From Rhodopseudomonas palustris HaA2 (GTDB lineage Bacteria; Pseudomonadota; Alphaproteobacteria; Rhizobiales; Xanthobacteraceae): DNA of 64,000 nt. Made by a program: the position numbers and the translations under genes. Position 1 is the first letter of the stretch; each line of letters starts with the position of its first letter. Under the pieces are notes generated by a model. It worked only from the letters and a program-made list of their open reading frames with translations. It did not search any database and had not been told where the DNA came from. This document shows, piece after piece, positions 26,797-34,820 of this stretch. The DNA lies in NCBI RefSeq assembly GCF_000013365.1, contig NC_007778.1:124001-188000 (forward strand), read 5' to 3'.

Positions 26797-27022
26797 GCCG
26801 CCACCTTGGCGATTGCGGTTCGCGCGCGAAGGTCCAGCCGCAGCCAAGCCATTGGGCCAGTTGGCCGGACCGGTTCGGCGGCGCGGCGATTCTGGCCGCA
26901 GACGTCACGGCCATCTGGTTCTAAACCGCCCTCGGCCGTCATGGCACCGTCCGATCGAAGCTGCCGGCCGATCCGCGCCATCATCACGGAGACGCTCGCG
27001 CGCCCACCATGATGGAAGCTCC

Positions 27023-27457
27023 ATGTCTGATCCTGCTGTGTCTGATCCTGCTGTGTCCGATCTCGATGCCCTGCGACTGCGCAAGCTGGAACTCGTGTTC
27101 GAGGCCTTCAATCGCCACGACGGCGCCGGGGTGATGTCGGCGATGACCGACGACGTCGTGTTCGATGCCGCCGCCGGTCCCGAGGCCTGCGGCCGCCGCA
27201 TCGTCGGCACCGCCGCTGTCCGCGCCGCCTTCGAAGGCACCTTCGCGACCTTCCCCGATGTGAGCTGGGAATGCACCCGCCACGCCGTGTTCGGCGACCG
27301 CGGCATCTCCGAATGGGTTTTTCGCGCGACCGCAAAGGATGGATCGCGGATCGAGGCCGAGGGCGTCGACCTGTTCGGATTCCGCGGCGAGCTGATCTGC
27401 AGCAAGAGCGCATTCCGCAAGGACCGGCCGGCGCTGCCCGCCCAGGGAGCCGCGTGA
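27023..27457 (+). CDS. SnoaL-like / NTF2-fold protein
   Basis: The 144-residue protein starts at ATG 27023 after GGAAG. After a short repetitive tail (SDPAVSDPAVSDLDA) comes RLRKLELVFEAFNRHDGAGVMSAMTDDVVFDAAAGP, then a cone-shaped alpha/beta fold ending GVDLFGFRGELICSKSAFRK. This is the SnoaL_2 pattern. Members bind or isomerise small organic molecules; no catalytic set can be assigned here. Its stop overlaps the start of the FAD oxidoreductase by one base, so it probably serves the same pathway. The tail repeat comes from a 15-bp tandem duplication. Confidence 0.78.
   Translation: MSDPAVSDPAVSDLDALRLRKLELVFEAFNRHDGAGVMSAMTDDVVFDAAAGPEACGRRIVGTAAVRAAFEGTFATFPDVSWECTRHAVFGDRGISEWVFRATAKDGSRIEAEGVDLFGFRGELICSKSAFRKDRPALPAQGAA
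27026..27055 (+). repeat. 15-bp in-frame tandem duplication in the SnoaL-like gene
   Basis: TCTGATCCTGCTGTG is present twice in direct contact (27026-27040, 27041-27055), followed by a degenerate third unit. It encodes SDPAV twice right after the start codon. Slippage here would change length by five residues without a frameshift. Confidence 0.9.
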
Positions 27458-28851
27458 TGAACCGGCCGCTGAAGACGCCGCCGGTCGCGGCCTACGATCC
27501 GCATTACGATCCGCTGGTCAGCGACGGCCCGGGCCACAATCGCGACTACGCGCCAACCTACTGGCACGCCACCGCCGGTCCGCTGCCCGCCGACGACGGC
27601 CCGGTGACATCCGACATCGACGCCGACGTCGCGATCGTCGGGTCCGGCTACACCGGACTCGCCTGCGCGATCTATCTGGCTCGCGAACATGGTATCAAGC
27701 CCATCGTGCTGGAGGCCAATCGCGTCGCCTGGGGCTGCAGCACCCGCAATGGCGGCCAGGGCCAGAACGCCGCCGGCCGACTGACACGGTCGCAATGGAT
27801 CGCGCGCTGGGGCATCGACGTCGCAAAGCAGCTTCACGCCGAAATCCGCGACGGCTTCGACACCTTCGAGGAGTTGATCCGGCAAAGCCCGATCGATTGC
27901 GAGCCGCAGCGCGGCGGGCATCTCTACATTGCGCACCGCCAGCGCAACCTCGACAAGATCGCCGCCGAAGCTAAGGTGCTGCGCGACGTGTTCGGCGAAA
28001 AGACCAGCGTGGTGAGCGCCGAGCAACTGCGGAGCGACTATCTCAATGAAGCCGAAGCGGTCGGCGCCGTGCTGGAGCCGCTCGGCACCGGCGTGCACCC
28101 CGCCAAGCTCGCTTTCGGCTATCAGCAGATGGCCCGCGATCTCGGCGTCAGGATTCATCCGGCGAGCCCCGTCGCCGAAATCCAGTCCCGCGACGGCGCG
28201 CTGTATCTGCGCACGCCGGGCGGCACGGTGCGGGCGCGCGCGGTCGGCATCGCCACCGGCGCCTACACGGCGCCCGGCCTGACCCCGGCGCTGCGCGGCC
28301 GCTGCATGCCGATCCTGTCGAACTCGATCGTGACCCGGCCGCTGACCGCGGCCGAACTCGACGCCACCGGCTTCAGGACCAAGCTGGTGCTGACCGACAC
28401 AAGGACGCTGCGCTACTACTACCGCCTGCTGCCCGACAACCGCATCCAGATCGGCAGCCGCTCCTCGATCACCGGCGCCGACGCCGATCATCCGAAGCAT
28501 CTCCAGCTCCTGATCGACGGGCTGCATCGCAAATTTCCGGCGCTGCAGGGCATCGAGATCGACTATTCGTGGTGGGGCTGGGTCGACGTCAGCCACGACA
28601 TGATGCCGCGCATCTTCCAGCCCGATCAGCAGACCAAGATGTTCTACGCGCTCGGCTATGGCGGCAACGGCGTGTCCTATTCGGCCCAGGCCGGCCGCCG
28701 CATGGCGCAGATGATCGCCGGCCAGCACTTCAAGGGCCAGGACCTGCCGATCTTCACCTCGCCGCTGCCGACCCACACTTTCGAGCCGTTCCGTCGGCTC
28801 GGCCAGCGCATGCTGTATCGCTGGTACCACATGCGCGACGAGGCGGCGTAG
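27457..28851 (+). CDS. FAD-dependent amine oxidoreductase, PuuB-like (DAO family)
   Basis: The 464-residue flavoprotein begins with the family tail HYDPLVSDGPGHNRDYAPTYWHATAG. The dinucleotide fold DVAIVGSGYTGLACAIYLA lies near residue 58, with the adenosine-binding Glu in IVLEANRVAWGCSTRNGGQ. GYGGNGVSYSAQAGRRMAQMI is the C-terminal FAD contact. This is typical of gamma-glutamylputrescine oxidase and related enzymes that oxidise secondary amines to an aldehyde, ammonia or amine, and peroxide. It is translationally coupled to the SnoaL-like gene (TGATG). The aldehyde dehydrogenase 0.6 kb away on the other strand could process its product. A REP element follows the gene. Confidence 0.88.
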   Translation: MNRPLKTPPVAAYDPHYDPLVSDGPGHNRDYAPTYWHATAGPLPADDGPVTSDIDADVAIVGSGYTGLACAIYLAREHGIKPIVLEANRVAWGCSTRNGGQGQNAAGRLTRSQWIARWGIDVAKQLHAEIRDGFDTFEELIRQSPIDCEPQRGGHLYIAHRQRNLDKIAAEAKVLRDVFGEKTSVVSAEQLRSDYLNEAEAVGAVLEPLGTGVHPAKLAFGYQQMARDLGVRIHPASPVAEIQSRDGALYLRTPGGTVRARAVGIATGAYTAPGLTPALRGRCMPILSNSIVTRPLTAAELDATGFRTKLVLTDTRTLRYYYRLLPDNRIQIGSRSSITGADADHPKHLQLLIDGLHRKFPALQGIEIDYSWWGWVDVSHDMMPRIFQPDQQTKMFYALGYGGNGVSYSAQAGRRMAQMIAGQHFKGQDLPIFTSPLPTHTFEPFRRLGQRMLYRWYHMRDEAA

Positions 28852-28899
28852 CCGTTCGCTTCCTCGCTGAAAGTCGAGTTTCGCGCCGTCCTAACAACC

Positions 28900-28989
28900 C
28901 GTCTTGGCCGGCCTTGTGCCGGCCATCCACGAACTGGGCTCACGCCGCAAGCAGGACGTGGATGGCCGGGACGAGCCCGACCATGACGG
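28900..28989. repeat. REP-like palindromic element, family A copy 1
   Basis: The left arm GGCCGGCCTTGTGCCGGCC at 28907-28925 and the right arm ending GACCATGACGG at 28989 form a long imperfect palindrome with GGCCATCCACG / CGTGGATGGCC at its inner ends. It lies between two convergent genes. Copies of the same family are at 42635-42726 and 48292-48384. It may also act as a transcription terminator. Confidence 0.85.
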
Positions 28990-29000
28990 TTGGGGGAGCA

Positions 29001-29903
29001 TTACTCCCGCGCGCGCTTCATCCGCGCGATCAGCAGGTCCGCCACCATCCGGCACGACGGCGAGATATTGCGGGTGGCGAGTTGCACCAGCGTCACCTGC
29101 GTCGCCTCCAACCGCTTGTCGCGCAGCGGAACAGCCACCAGCCGCCCCGCCGCGATCGCCGGCATCGCGGTGTCGCGCGGCAGGAAGGTGGCGAGATCGG
29201 TGCGCGACGCCAGCATCTGCGCGAACGCCAGCGAATTGGTCTCGCTGCAGATCTCCAGCCGTACCTTGGCGTTGGCGCAGGCGCGATCGACTTCCTGACG
29301 GATGCCGAACGACGGATCGGGGACGATCACCCGCAGCCCCGCGAGATCCTTGACCGCGCAGGCTTCGCGATCGGCCATCGGATGATCGGGCGCGACGATC
29401 AGGCACAGCGACTGCCGCATCCGCGCCAGCTCGATCAGGTCGCGCCGCGGCGCCCGCCCGAACACCAGCCCGAGATCGACCTCGTTGCGTCCGACCAGTT
29501 CGGCGACCGCGCGGGACCCCACCACCGTCGTGGAGACGAAAATGCCGGGATAATCCACCGACAGCTCGACCAGGAAGTTGGACAGGAAATTCGCCAGCAT
29601 GCCTTCCACGGTGGCGAACCGGATCTGGCCGCGGCGCATGGTTTCGAATTCCTGCACCTTGGCGCGGATGCCGTCGAGCTGGCTGCGGTTCTCGACCGCG
29701 TAGCGATACAGCAGCCGGCCGGCGTCGGTCAGCGCCATGCCGCGGGCATTGCGCTCGAACAGCTTGACCGACATTTCCTCCTCGATCGCCTGAATCTGCC
29801 GGCTGATCGCCGACGGCGCGATCCGCAGCGTCGCGGCGGCCTGCTTGATCGATCCGGATTCCGTCACCTCGCGGAAATAGCGGATCGCCGCCGATTCGAT
29901 CAT
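29001..29903 (-). CDS. LysR-family transcriptional regulator
   Basis: The 300-residue regulator has an N-terminal winged helix (AAIRYFREVTESGSIKQAAATLRIAPSAISRQIQAIEEEMSVKLFERNARGMALTDAG). A LysR substrate-binding domain with two alpha/beta lobes follows from about residue 90 (GQIRFATVEGMLANFLSNFL). It is divergent from the Liv-type importer operon across 160 bases, the usual arrangement for an activator responding to the imported compound. The domain is most like the CbbR/CynR-type regulators in overall form; the effector is unknown. Confidence 0.9.
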   Translation of the reverse strand: MIESAAIRYFREVTESGSIKQAAATLRIAPSAISRQIQAIEEEMSVKLFERNARGMALTDAGRLLYRYAVENRSQLDGIRAKVQEFETMRRGQIRFATVEGMLANFLSNFLVELSVDYPGIFVSTTVVGSRAVAELVGRNEVDLGLVFGRAPRRDLIELARMRQSLCLIVAPDHPMADREACAVKDLAGLRVIVPDPSFGIRQEVDRACANAKVRLEICSETNSLAFAQMLASRTDLATFLPRDTAMPAIAAGRLVAVPLRDKRLEATQVTLVQLATRNISPSCRMVADLLIARMKRARE

Positions 29904-29962
29904 CGCAGCCGTGTCCTTCGGGTTGTTCCGGCTGCCGAAGATTCCGGCAGCAGCTGGCTAAT

Positions 29963-29993
29963 GGTCTAATTATTCGATCTGAGACCTCTAATT
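29963..29993. promoter_or_regulatory. candidate LysR binding site
   Basis: GGTCT (29963-29967) and AGACC (29982-29986) form an inverted repeat. TCTAATT occurs at 29965-29971 and again at 29987-29993, 22 bases apart, about two helical turns. The block lies about 70 bases before the importer start in the LysR divergent gap. Confidence 0.45.
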
Positions 29994-30063
29994 TCAATGC
30001 TTTAATTCGAATGGCCGGTTTGGCAGAGTCGACTCAACCAAAGGCCGCCAAGGAGAACTACAG

Positions 30064-31284
30064 ATGCTTCACGCGTGGGTTGCTCGCTGCGTTCGCCTCT
30101 CGATCCCGCTCGGCATTGCCGCGCTGGCATCCGGAATCCAGATATCCGCAGCGTCGGCCGACGACGTCATCAAGATCGGCGCGCCGCTGCCGATCACCGG
30201 GCCGCTGGCGCCGGAAGCCATCAAGCAGCAGCAGGGCTACAATCTGTGGGCCGAACAGGCCAACAAGGCCGGCGGCATTTCGGTCGGCGGCAAGAAGTAC
30301 AAGGTCGAGATCGTCTACACCGACTACCAGTCGAACACGCCGCGCGCGGTGCAGGCGACCGAGCAGCTGATCACCCAGAACAACGTCAACTTCGTGTTCT
30401 CGCCGTTCGGCTCCGGTGCGGCGAAGGCGGCCAGCACGGTGTCGGAAAAGCACAAGGTGCCGACGCTGGCGGCGACCGCCTCGTCGTCCCAGGTCTACGA
30501 CCAGGGCTACAAATATCTGTTCGGCACCTTCACCCCGAACGACACCCTGACCACGCCGCTGACCGAAATGATCAAGGCCAAGGTGCCCGAGGTCAAGAAG
30601 GTCGCGATCCTCGCCCGCAACGATCTGTTCCCGCTGGCGATCGCGCAGGAGATGGAGAAGTCGGCCAAGGCCAACGGCCTCGAGGTGGTGTATTTCGAGA
30701 AATACGCGATCGGCACGCTCGACCATTCCGCCACGCTGTCGTCGATCAAGGCGCAGTCGCCGCAGTGGATCTTCGTCACCGGCTACACCAACGACCTGCT
30801 GCTGGTGCGCAAGCAGATGATCGACCAGCAGATGAAGGCCCCGGTGGTCTCGATGATCGCCGGCCCGGCCTATCAGGAGTTCATCGACGCGCTCGGCAAG
30901 GGGGCCGAGAACGTCTCGAGCGCCGCCTGGTGGCATCCGGCCGCGCGCTATGACGGCAAGGACATCTTTGGCTCCACCGCCAATTTCGTGAAGCTGTTCA
31001 AGGACAAGTACAACGCCGAACCGGACTACGCGCATGCTTCGGCGGCGCTGTGCGGCGCGCTGTTCCAGATCGCGATCGAGAAGGCCGGTTCGATCGATCG
31101 CGACAAGGTGCGCGACGAACTCGCCAAGATGGACGTCGTCACCTTCTTCGGCCCGGTCAAGTTCGGCGCCAACGGCCAGATCAACTCGCTCGACCCGCCG
31201 GTCTTCCAGATCCAGGGCGGCAAGCCGGTGGTGCTGTTCCCGCAGGCGATCAAGCAAGGCGACCTCAAGATCGGCCTCGAGTAA
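30064..31284 (+). CDS. ABC transporter substrate-binding protein, Liv/amide type
   Basis: The 406-residue periplasmic protein starts at ATG 30064 after AAGGAG. Its signal peptide ends ASGIQISAASA, then DDVIKIGAPLPITGPLAPEAIKQQQGYNLWAEQANKAGGI begins the type I binding fold. KYKVEIVYTDYQSNTPRAVQATEQLI and NVNFVFSPFGSGAAKAAS follow. It heads a complete livHMGF set, separated from it by a 235-base gap that contains a REP element. Ligand class includes amino acids, amides and aromatic acids. The downstream aspartate-dehydrogenase-like gene points to an amino acid or a precursor of one (inference). Confidence 0.92.
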   Translation: MLHAWVARCVRLSIPLGIAALASGIQISAASADDVIKIGAPLPITGPLAPEAIKQQQGYNLWAEQANKAGGISVGGKKYKVEIVYTDYQSNTPRAVQATEQLITQNNVNFVFSPFGSGAAKAASTVSEKHKVPTLAATASSSQVYDQGYKYLFGTFTPNDTLTTPLTEMIKAKVPEVKKVAILARNDLFPLAIAQEMEKSAKANGLEVVYFEKYAIGTLDHSATLSSIKAQSPQWIFVTGYTNDLLLVRKQMIDQQMKAPVVSMIAGPAYQEFIDALGKGAENVSSAAWWHPAARYDGKDIFGSTANFVKLFKDKYNAEPDYAHASAALCGALFQIAIEKAGSIDRDKVRDELAKMDVVTFFGPVKFGANGQINSLDPPVFQIQGGKPVVLFPQAIKQGDLKIGLE

Positions 31285-31334
31285 GCATCGCTCGGATCCA
31301 GTTCGGTTCAGGGCAACAAACGAAACTCCGACGT

Positions 31335-31420
31335 CCGTCATTGCGAGGAGCGAAGCGACGAAGCAATCCATGCCACGCATGGAGCCTTTCTGGATTGCTT
31401 CGCAACGCTCGCAATGACGG
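31335..31420. repeat. REP-like palindromic element, family B
   Basis: CGTCATTGCGAGGAGCGAAG at the left end is mirrored by CGCTCGCAATGACG at 31406-31419, with GAAGCAATCCA / TGGATTGCTTC as inner arms. It lies inside the operon between the binding-protein gene and livH. It is a different family from the elements at 28900, 42635 and 48292. A stable hairpin here could protect the upstream mRNA. Confidence 0.88.
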
Positions 31421-31519
31421 GACGAAGGCTTCGCTGCACGATCTGAATCGCTGCCCCGGCGCCGCTTCATCCCGGCTCTCGACATTCCTCGCCTCCTCCA
31501 ACCAAGCGAAGCCGCTCTC

Positions 31520-32386
31520 ATGCAAGCCGTCCAGATCCTGATCAACGCGCTGGTGCTGGGCAGTCTCTACGCCTGCATCGCGATCGGGTTTTCGCTGGTG
31601 TGGGGCGTGCTCAACGTCATCAACCTGATCCACGGCTCGTTCATCGTGCTCGGCGCCTACCTCGCCTTCGGCCTGTACCAGTCGCTGCATCTGTCGCCGT
31701 GGTACGCGATCGTGGTCGCGGCGCCCGTGTTCTTCGTGTTCGGCTACATCGTGCAGCGGCTGATCCTCAACCGGGTCATCACCGCGCCGGTGCTGGTGAC
31801 GCTGACGCTGACCTTCGGGCTCGATCTGATCCTGAACAATGCGATGATCTATGTCTTCACCGCCGATTATCGCCGCCTGACGCTGATTCCGCCGCTCGGC
31901 TCGGTGTCGTTCGAGGGCGTGGTGGTTCCGGTCGACCGGCTGATCGCGACCGCGACCGCGCTGGCGCTGACCGGCCTGCTGTATCTGCTGCTGCGCCGCT
32001 CCAGAGTCGGCCGCGCCATCGTCGCGGTGCGGCTCGATCGTGACGCCGCGGTGCTGATGGGCGTCCATGTACCCTCGATCTACGCGGTTGCGTTCGGCCT
32101 CGGCGCGGCGCTGGCCGGCTGCGCCGGCGTGCTGATGGCGCTGATCTTCCCGATCTCGCCGCTGACCTCGTCGGCCTATCTGGGCAAGGCCTTCGTGGTC
32201 TGCGTGCTCGGCGGGCTCGGCAGCGTGTCCGGCGCGCTGGCCGGCGGAATGTTGCTGGCGCTGGTCGAAAGCGTCGGCTCGGCGTTCTTCGGCCCGGCGC
32301 ACGCCACCACGCTGTCGTTCCTGCTGTTGATCATCTTCCTGATCCTGCGCCCGCAGGGCCTGGTCGGCCGAAAGGGCTTCGAATGA
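31520..32386 (+). CDS. livH: branched-chain amino acid-type ABC permease, LivH-like
   Basis: The 288-residue permease has eight or so helices and the LivH opening (ILINALVLGSLYACIAIGFSLVWGVLNVINLIHGSFIVLGAYLAF). The cytoplasmic coupling loop is VGRAIVAVRLDRDAAVLMGVHVPSIYAVAFGLGAALAG. Its stop overlaps the LivM start by four bases. It pairs with LivM to form the channel. The start is ATG 31520, about 100 bases after the REP element. Confidence 0.93.
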   Translation: MQAVQILINALVLGSLYACIAIGFSLVWGVLNVINLIHGSFIVLGAYLAFGLYQSLHLSPWYAIVVAAPVFFVFGYIVQRLILNRVITAPVLVTLTLTFGLDLILNNAMIYVFTADYRRLTLIPPLGSVSFEGVVVPVDRLIATATALALTGLLYLLLRRSRVGRAIVAVRLDRDAAVLMGVHVPSIYAVAFGLGAALAGCAGVLMALIFPISPLTSSAYLGKAFVVCVLGGLGSVSGALAGGMLLALVESVGSAFFGPAHATTLSFLLLIIFLILRPQGLVGRKGFE

Positions 32387-33318
32387 GCCGCAGCAATATC
32401 GCCCTTCTGGTCCTGATCGCCTGCGTCGCGGCTCTGCCGCTGTTCGGCGGCGCCTATGCGCTGCGGCTCGGCACCATCGCCTGCATGTATGCGGTGCTGG
32501 CGCTGTCGTGGAACGTGGTCGGCGGCTTCGCCGGCTATCCGTCCTTCGCCACCGCGGCGTTCTTCGGCTTCGGCGCCTATTGCGGCGGCGTGCTGATGGG
32601 CAAGGGCTTCCCGCTGTGGGCGGCGGCGGCGGTCGCCGGATTGCTGGCGCTGGTCTCCGCGGTGGCGCTCGGCGCGGTGCTGCTGCGGCTGCGCGGGCAT
32701 TATTTCGCGATCGCCAGCCTGTCGCTCGCCGAGGTGCTGCGCGAGGTCGTCAACAACGCCACCGACCTCACCGGCGGCGGCATGGGGCTGAACATCCCGC
32801 TCGCCTCCGGCGCCGGCGTGATGGCGGAGGCGACGTTCTTCTTCTACGCGATGTGGGGCGTGATGCTGATCACCGCGCTGATGGTGATCGTGGTGGCGAA
32901 TTCCAAGCTCGGCTTCGCGCTGAACTGCATCCGCCAGAACGAGACCGCCTCCAGCATGGTCGGCCTCAACACCACGCTGGCCAAGAGCATCGCCTTCGGC
33001 CTGTCGGCCTGCTTCGTCAGCGTCGCCGGCGGCATCTACGCCGCCTGGGTGCACTACATCGATCCGTCCGATGTGTTCGACATCCTGTATTCGGTCAAGC
33101 CTATCGTGATGGCGCTGATGGGCGGACTCGGCTCGCCGCTCGGCGTCGCCTGTGGCGCCTTCATGTATCTCGGCCTCGAGGAAGTGGTGTGGCGCAACTA
33201 CACCCACATCCACACCGGCGTGCTCGGCGTGCTGATCGTGATGCTGCTGCTGTTCCTGCCGCACGGCCTGAGCTCGCTGCGGTTCGACCGGCTGCGGCGG
33301 AGGACGAAGCATGTCTGA
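32383..33318 (+). CDS. livM: branched-chain amino acid-type ABC permease, LivM-like
   Basis: The 311-residue permease has the LivM pattern RLGTIACMYAVLALSWNVVGGFAGYPSFATAAFFGFGAY, the conserved HYFAIASLSLAEVLREVVNN and the coupling loop CIRQNETASSMVGLNTTLAKSIAF. It overlaps livH by four bases and livG by eight bases, giving a tightly coupled operon. Confidence 0.93.
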   Translation: MSRSNIALLVLIACVAALPLFGGAYALRLGTIACMYAVLALSWNVVGGFAGYPSFATAAFFGFGAYCGGVLMGKGFPLWAAAAVAGLLALVSAVALGAVLLRLRGHYFAIASLSLAEVLREVVNNATDLTGGGMGLNIPLASGAGVMAEATFFFYAMWGVMLITALMVIVVANSKLGFALNCIRQNETASSMVGLNTTLAKSIAFGLSACFVSVAGGIYAAWVHYIDPSDVFDILYSVKPIVMALMGGLGSPLGVACGAFMYLGLEEVVWRNYTHIHTGVLGVLIVMLLLFLPHGLSSLRFDRLRRRTKHV

Positions 33319-34060
33319 GCTGCTGCAACTCACCGGCGTCTCCCGGCACTTCTCCGGCCTGCAGGCGCTGCGCGACGTCTCGCTGTCGGTGTCGGGCGGC
33401 GAGGTGCTCGGCCTTATCGGGCCGAACGGCGCCGGCAAGACCACGCTGGTCAACACCATCTGCGGCGTCACCCCGGCGAATTCCGGCACCGTCAGCTTCG
33501 ACGGCAGGGACATCACGAAGATCAAGACCTATCAGGCCGCCCGGCTCGGGCTGGCACGCACCTTCCAGATCGTGCAGCCCTTCGCCGAATTCTCCGCGCT
33601 CGACAACGTCGCCGCCGCGGCGCTGTTCTCGCAGCCGGGCGCCAGCCTGAGATCGGCCCGCGAGGCGGCGCGCGAGCATCTGGCTTTCGTCGGGCTGGAA
33701 CCACAGGCCGATCAATCCGCCGCCACCCTGACGCTGGCGATGCGCAAGCGGCTCGAGCTGGCCAAGGCGCTGGCGATGAAGCCGAAGCTGCTGTTTCTCG
33801 ACGAGGTCAATGCCGGGCTCAACAGCGCCGAGGTCGAACGCGCCACCAGCCTGATCCATCAGCTCGCGGCGAACGGCATCACCATCGTGATGATCGAGCA
33901 TCTGATGAAAGTGGTGCTGAACGTCTGCACCCGCATCGTCGTGCTGCACAACGGCCAACTCATCGCCGACGGCGCGCCGCGCGAGGTGATCAGCAATCCC
34001 GCCGTGGTCGAGGCCTATCTCGGCCAGCAATACGCCAAACGGACCGCCCGCAATGGCTAG
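33311..34060 (+). CDS. livG: ABC transporter ATP-binding protein, LivG-like
   Basis: The 249-residue ATPase has Walker A GPNGAGKTT, Walker B LLFLDEVNAGLN and H-loop IEH. The signature loop reads LTLAMRKRLELAKAL instead of LSGGQ, a degeneracy also seen in other LivG subfamilies. VKLAxx-type elongated features of metal importers are absent. It overlaps livM and livF by eight bases each. It should work as a heterodimer with LivF. Confidence 0.92.
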   Translation: MSELLQLTGVSRHFSGLQALRDVSLSVSGGEVLGLIGPNGAGKTTLVNTICGVTPANSGTVSFDGRDITKIKTYQAARLGLARTFQIVQPFAEFSALDNVAAAALFSQPGASLRSAREAAREHLAFVGLEPQADQSAATLTLAMRKRLELAKALAMKPKLLFLDEVNAGLNSAEVERATSLIHQLAANGITIVMIEHLMKVVLNVCTRIVVLHNGQLIADGAPREVISNPAVVEAYLGQQYAKRTARNG

Positions 34061-34784
34061 CGAACTGATCCTCGAAGCCAAAGGCCTCGACGCCGGCTAC
34101 GGCGAAATCCAGGTGCTGTGGGGCATCGACCTCGCGGTGCGCCGCGGCGAGATCACCGCGCTGATCGGCTCCAACGGCGCCGGCAAGACCACGCTGATGC
34201 GCGCACTGTCCGGGCTGATCCCGGTCCGCGCCGGCCGATATCTCTCCGAAGCAGAGGACATCACCGGGAGCACGGCCGCGCAGATCCTGACCCACGGCAT
34301 CGTCCACGTCCCGGAAGGCCGGCGGCTGTTCGGCGCGATGAGCGTCGAGGAAAATCTGATGATGGGCGCGTATTTGCGTAAAGCGAGCCGCGCCGAGATC
34401 AAACGCGACCTCGACCGCGTCTACGCCACCTTCCCGAAACTGCGCGAGCGCGGCAACCAGCAGGCCGCGACGCTGTCCGGCGGCGAGCAGCAGATGTGCG
34501 CGATCGGCCGCGGCCTGATGAGCGCGCCGAAACTGCTGATGATCGACGAATTGTCGCTCGGGCTGTCGCCGCTGCTGGTCGAGCAGCTGGTCGATGCGCT
34601 GCGGGTGCTGAACGCCGGCGGCACCTCGATCCTGCTGGTCGAGCAGGACGTCACCATCGCGCTCGACCTCTGCCACCGCGCCTTTGTCATGGATATGGGC
34701 CGGATCGTGCGCGAGGGCTCGGGCGAGGATCTGCTCGCCGACCCGATCGTGCGCGACGCCTATCTGGGCGTGCTGCAGGACTGA
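34053..34784 (+). CDS. livF: ABC transporter ATP-binding protein, LivF-like
   Basis: The 243-residue ATPase shows Walker A GSNGAGKTT, the LivF marker HVPEGRRLFGAMSVEENLMMGAY, signature LSGGEQQMCAIGRGL and Walker B LLMIDELSLGLSPLL. The intact signature here complements the degenerate one in LivG. It ends 36 bases before the RidA-like gene, which probably shares the transcript. Confidence 0.93.
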   Translation: MASELILEAKGLDAGYGEIQVLWGIDLAVRRGEITALIGSNGAGKTTLMRALSGLIPVRAGRYLSEAEDITGSTAAQILTHGIVHVPEGRRLFGAMSVEENLMMGAYLRKASRAEIKRDLDRVYATFPKLRERGNQQAATLSGGEQQMCAIGRGLMSAPKLLMIDELSLGLSPLLVEQLVDALRVLNAGGTSILLVEQDVTIALDLCHRAFVMDMGRIVREGSGEDLLADPIVRDAYLGVLQD

Positions 34785-34820
34785 CACACCAAGTTTCACT
34801 GCCTGATCGAAAGAGGAATC

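Noticed and set aside
26735-27022. 5' extension of the SnoaL-like frame
   Set aside because: It runs antisense into the aldehyde dehydrogenase gene; ATG 27023 has a good ribosome-binding site.
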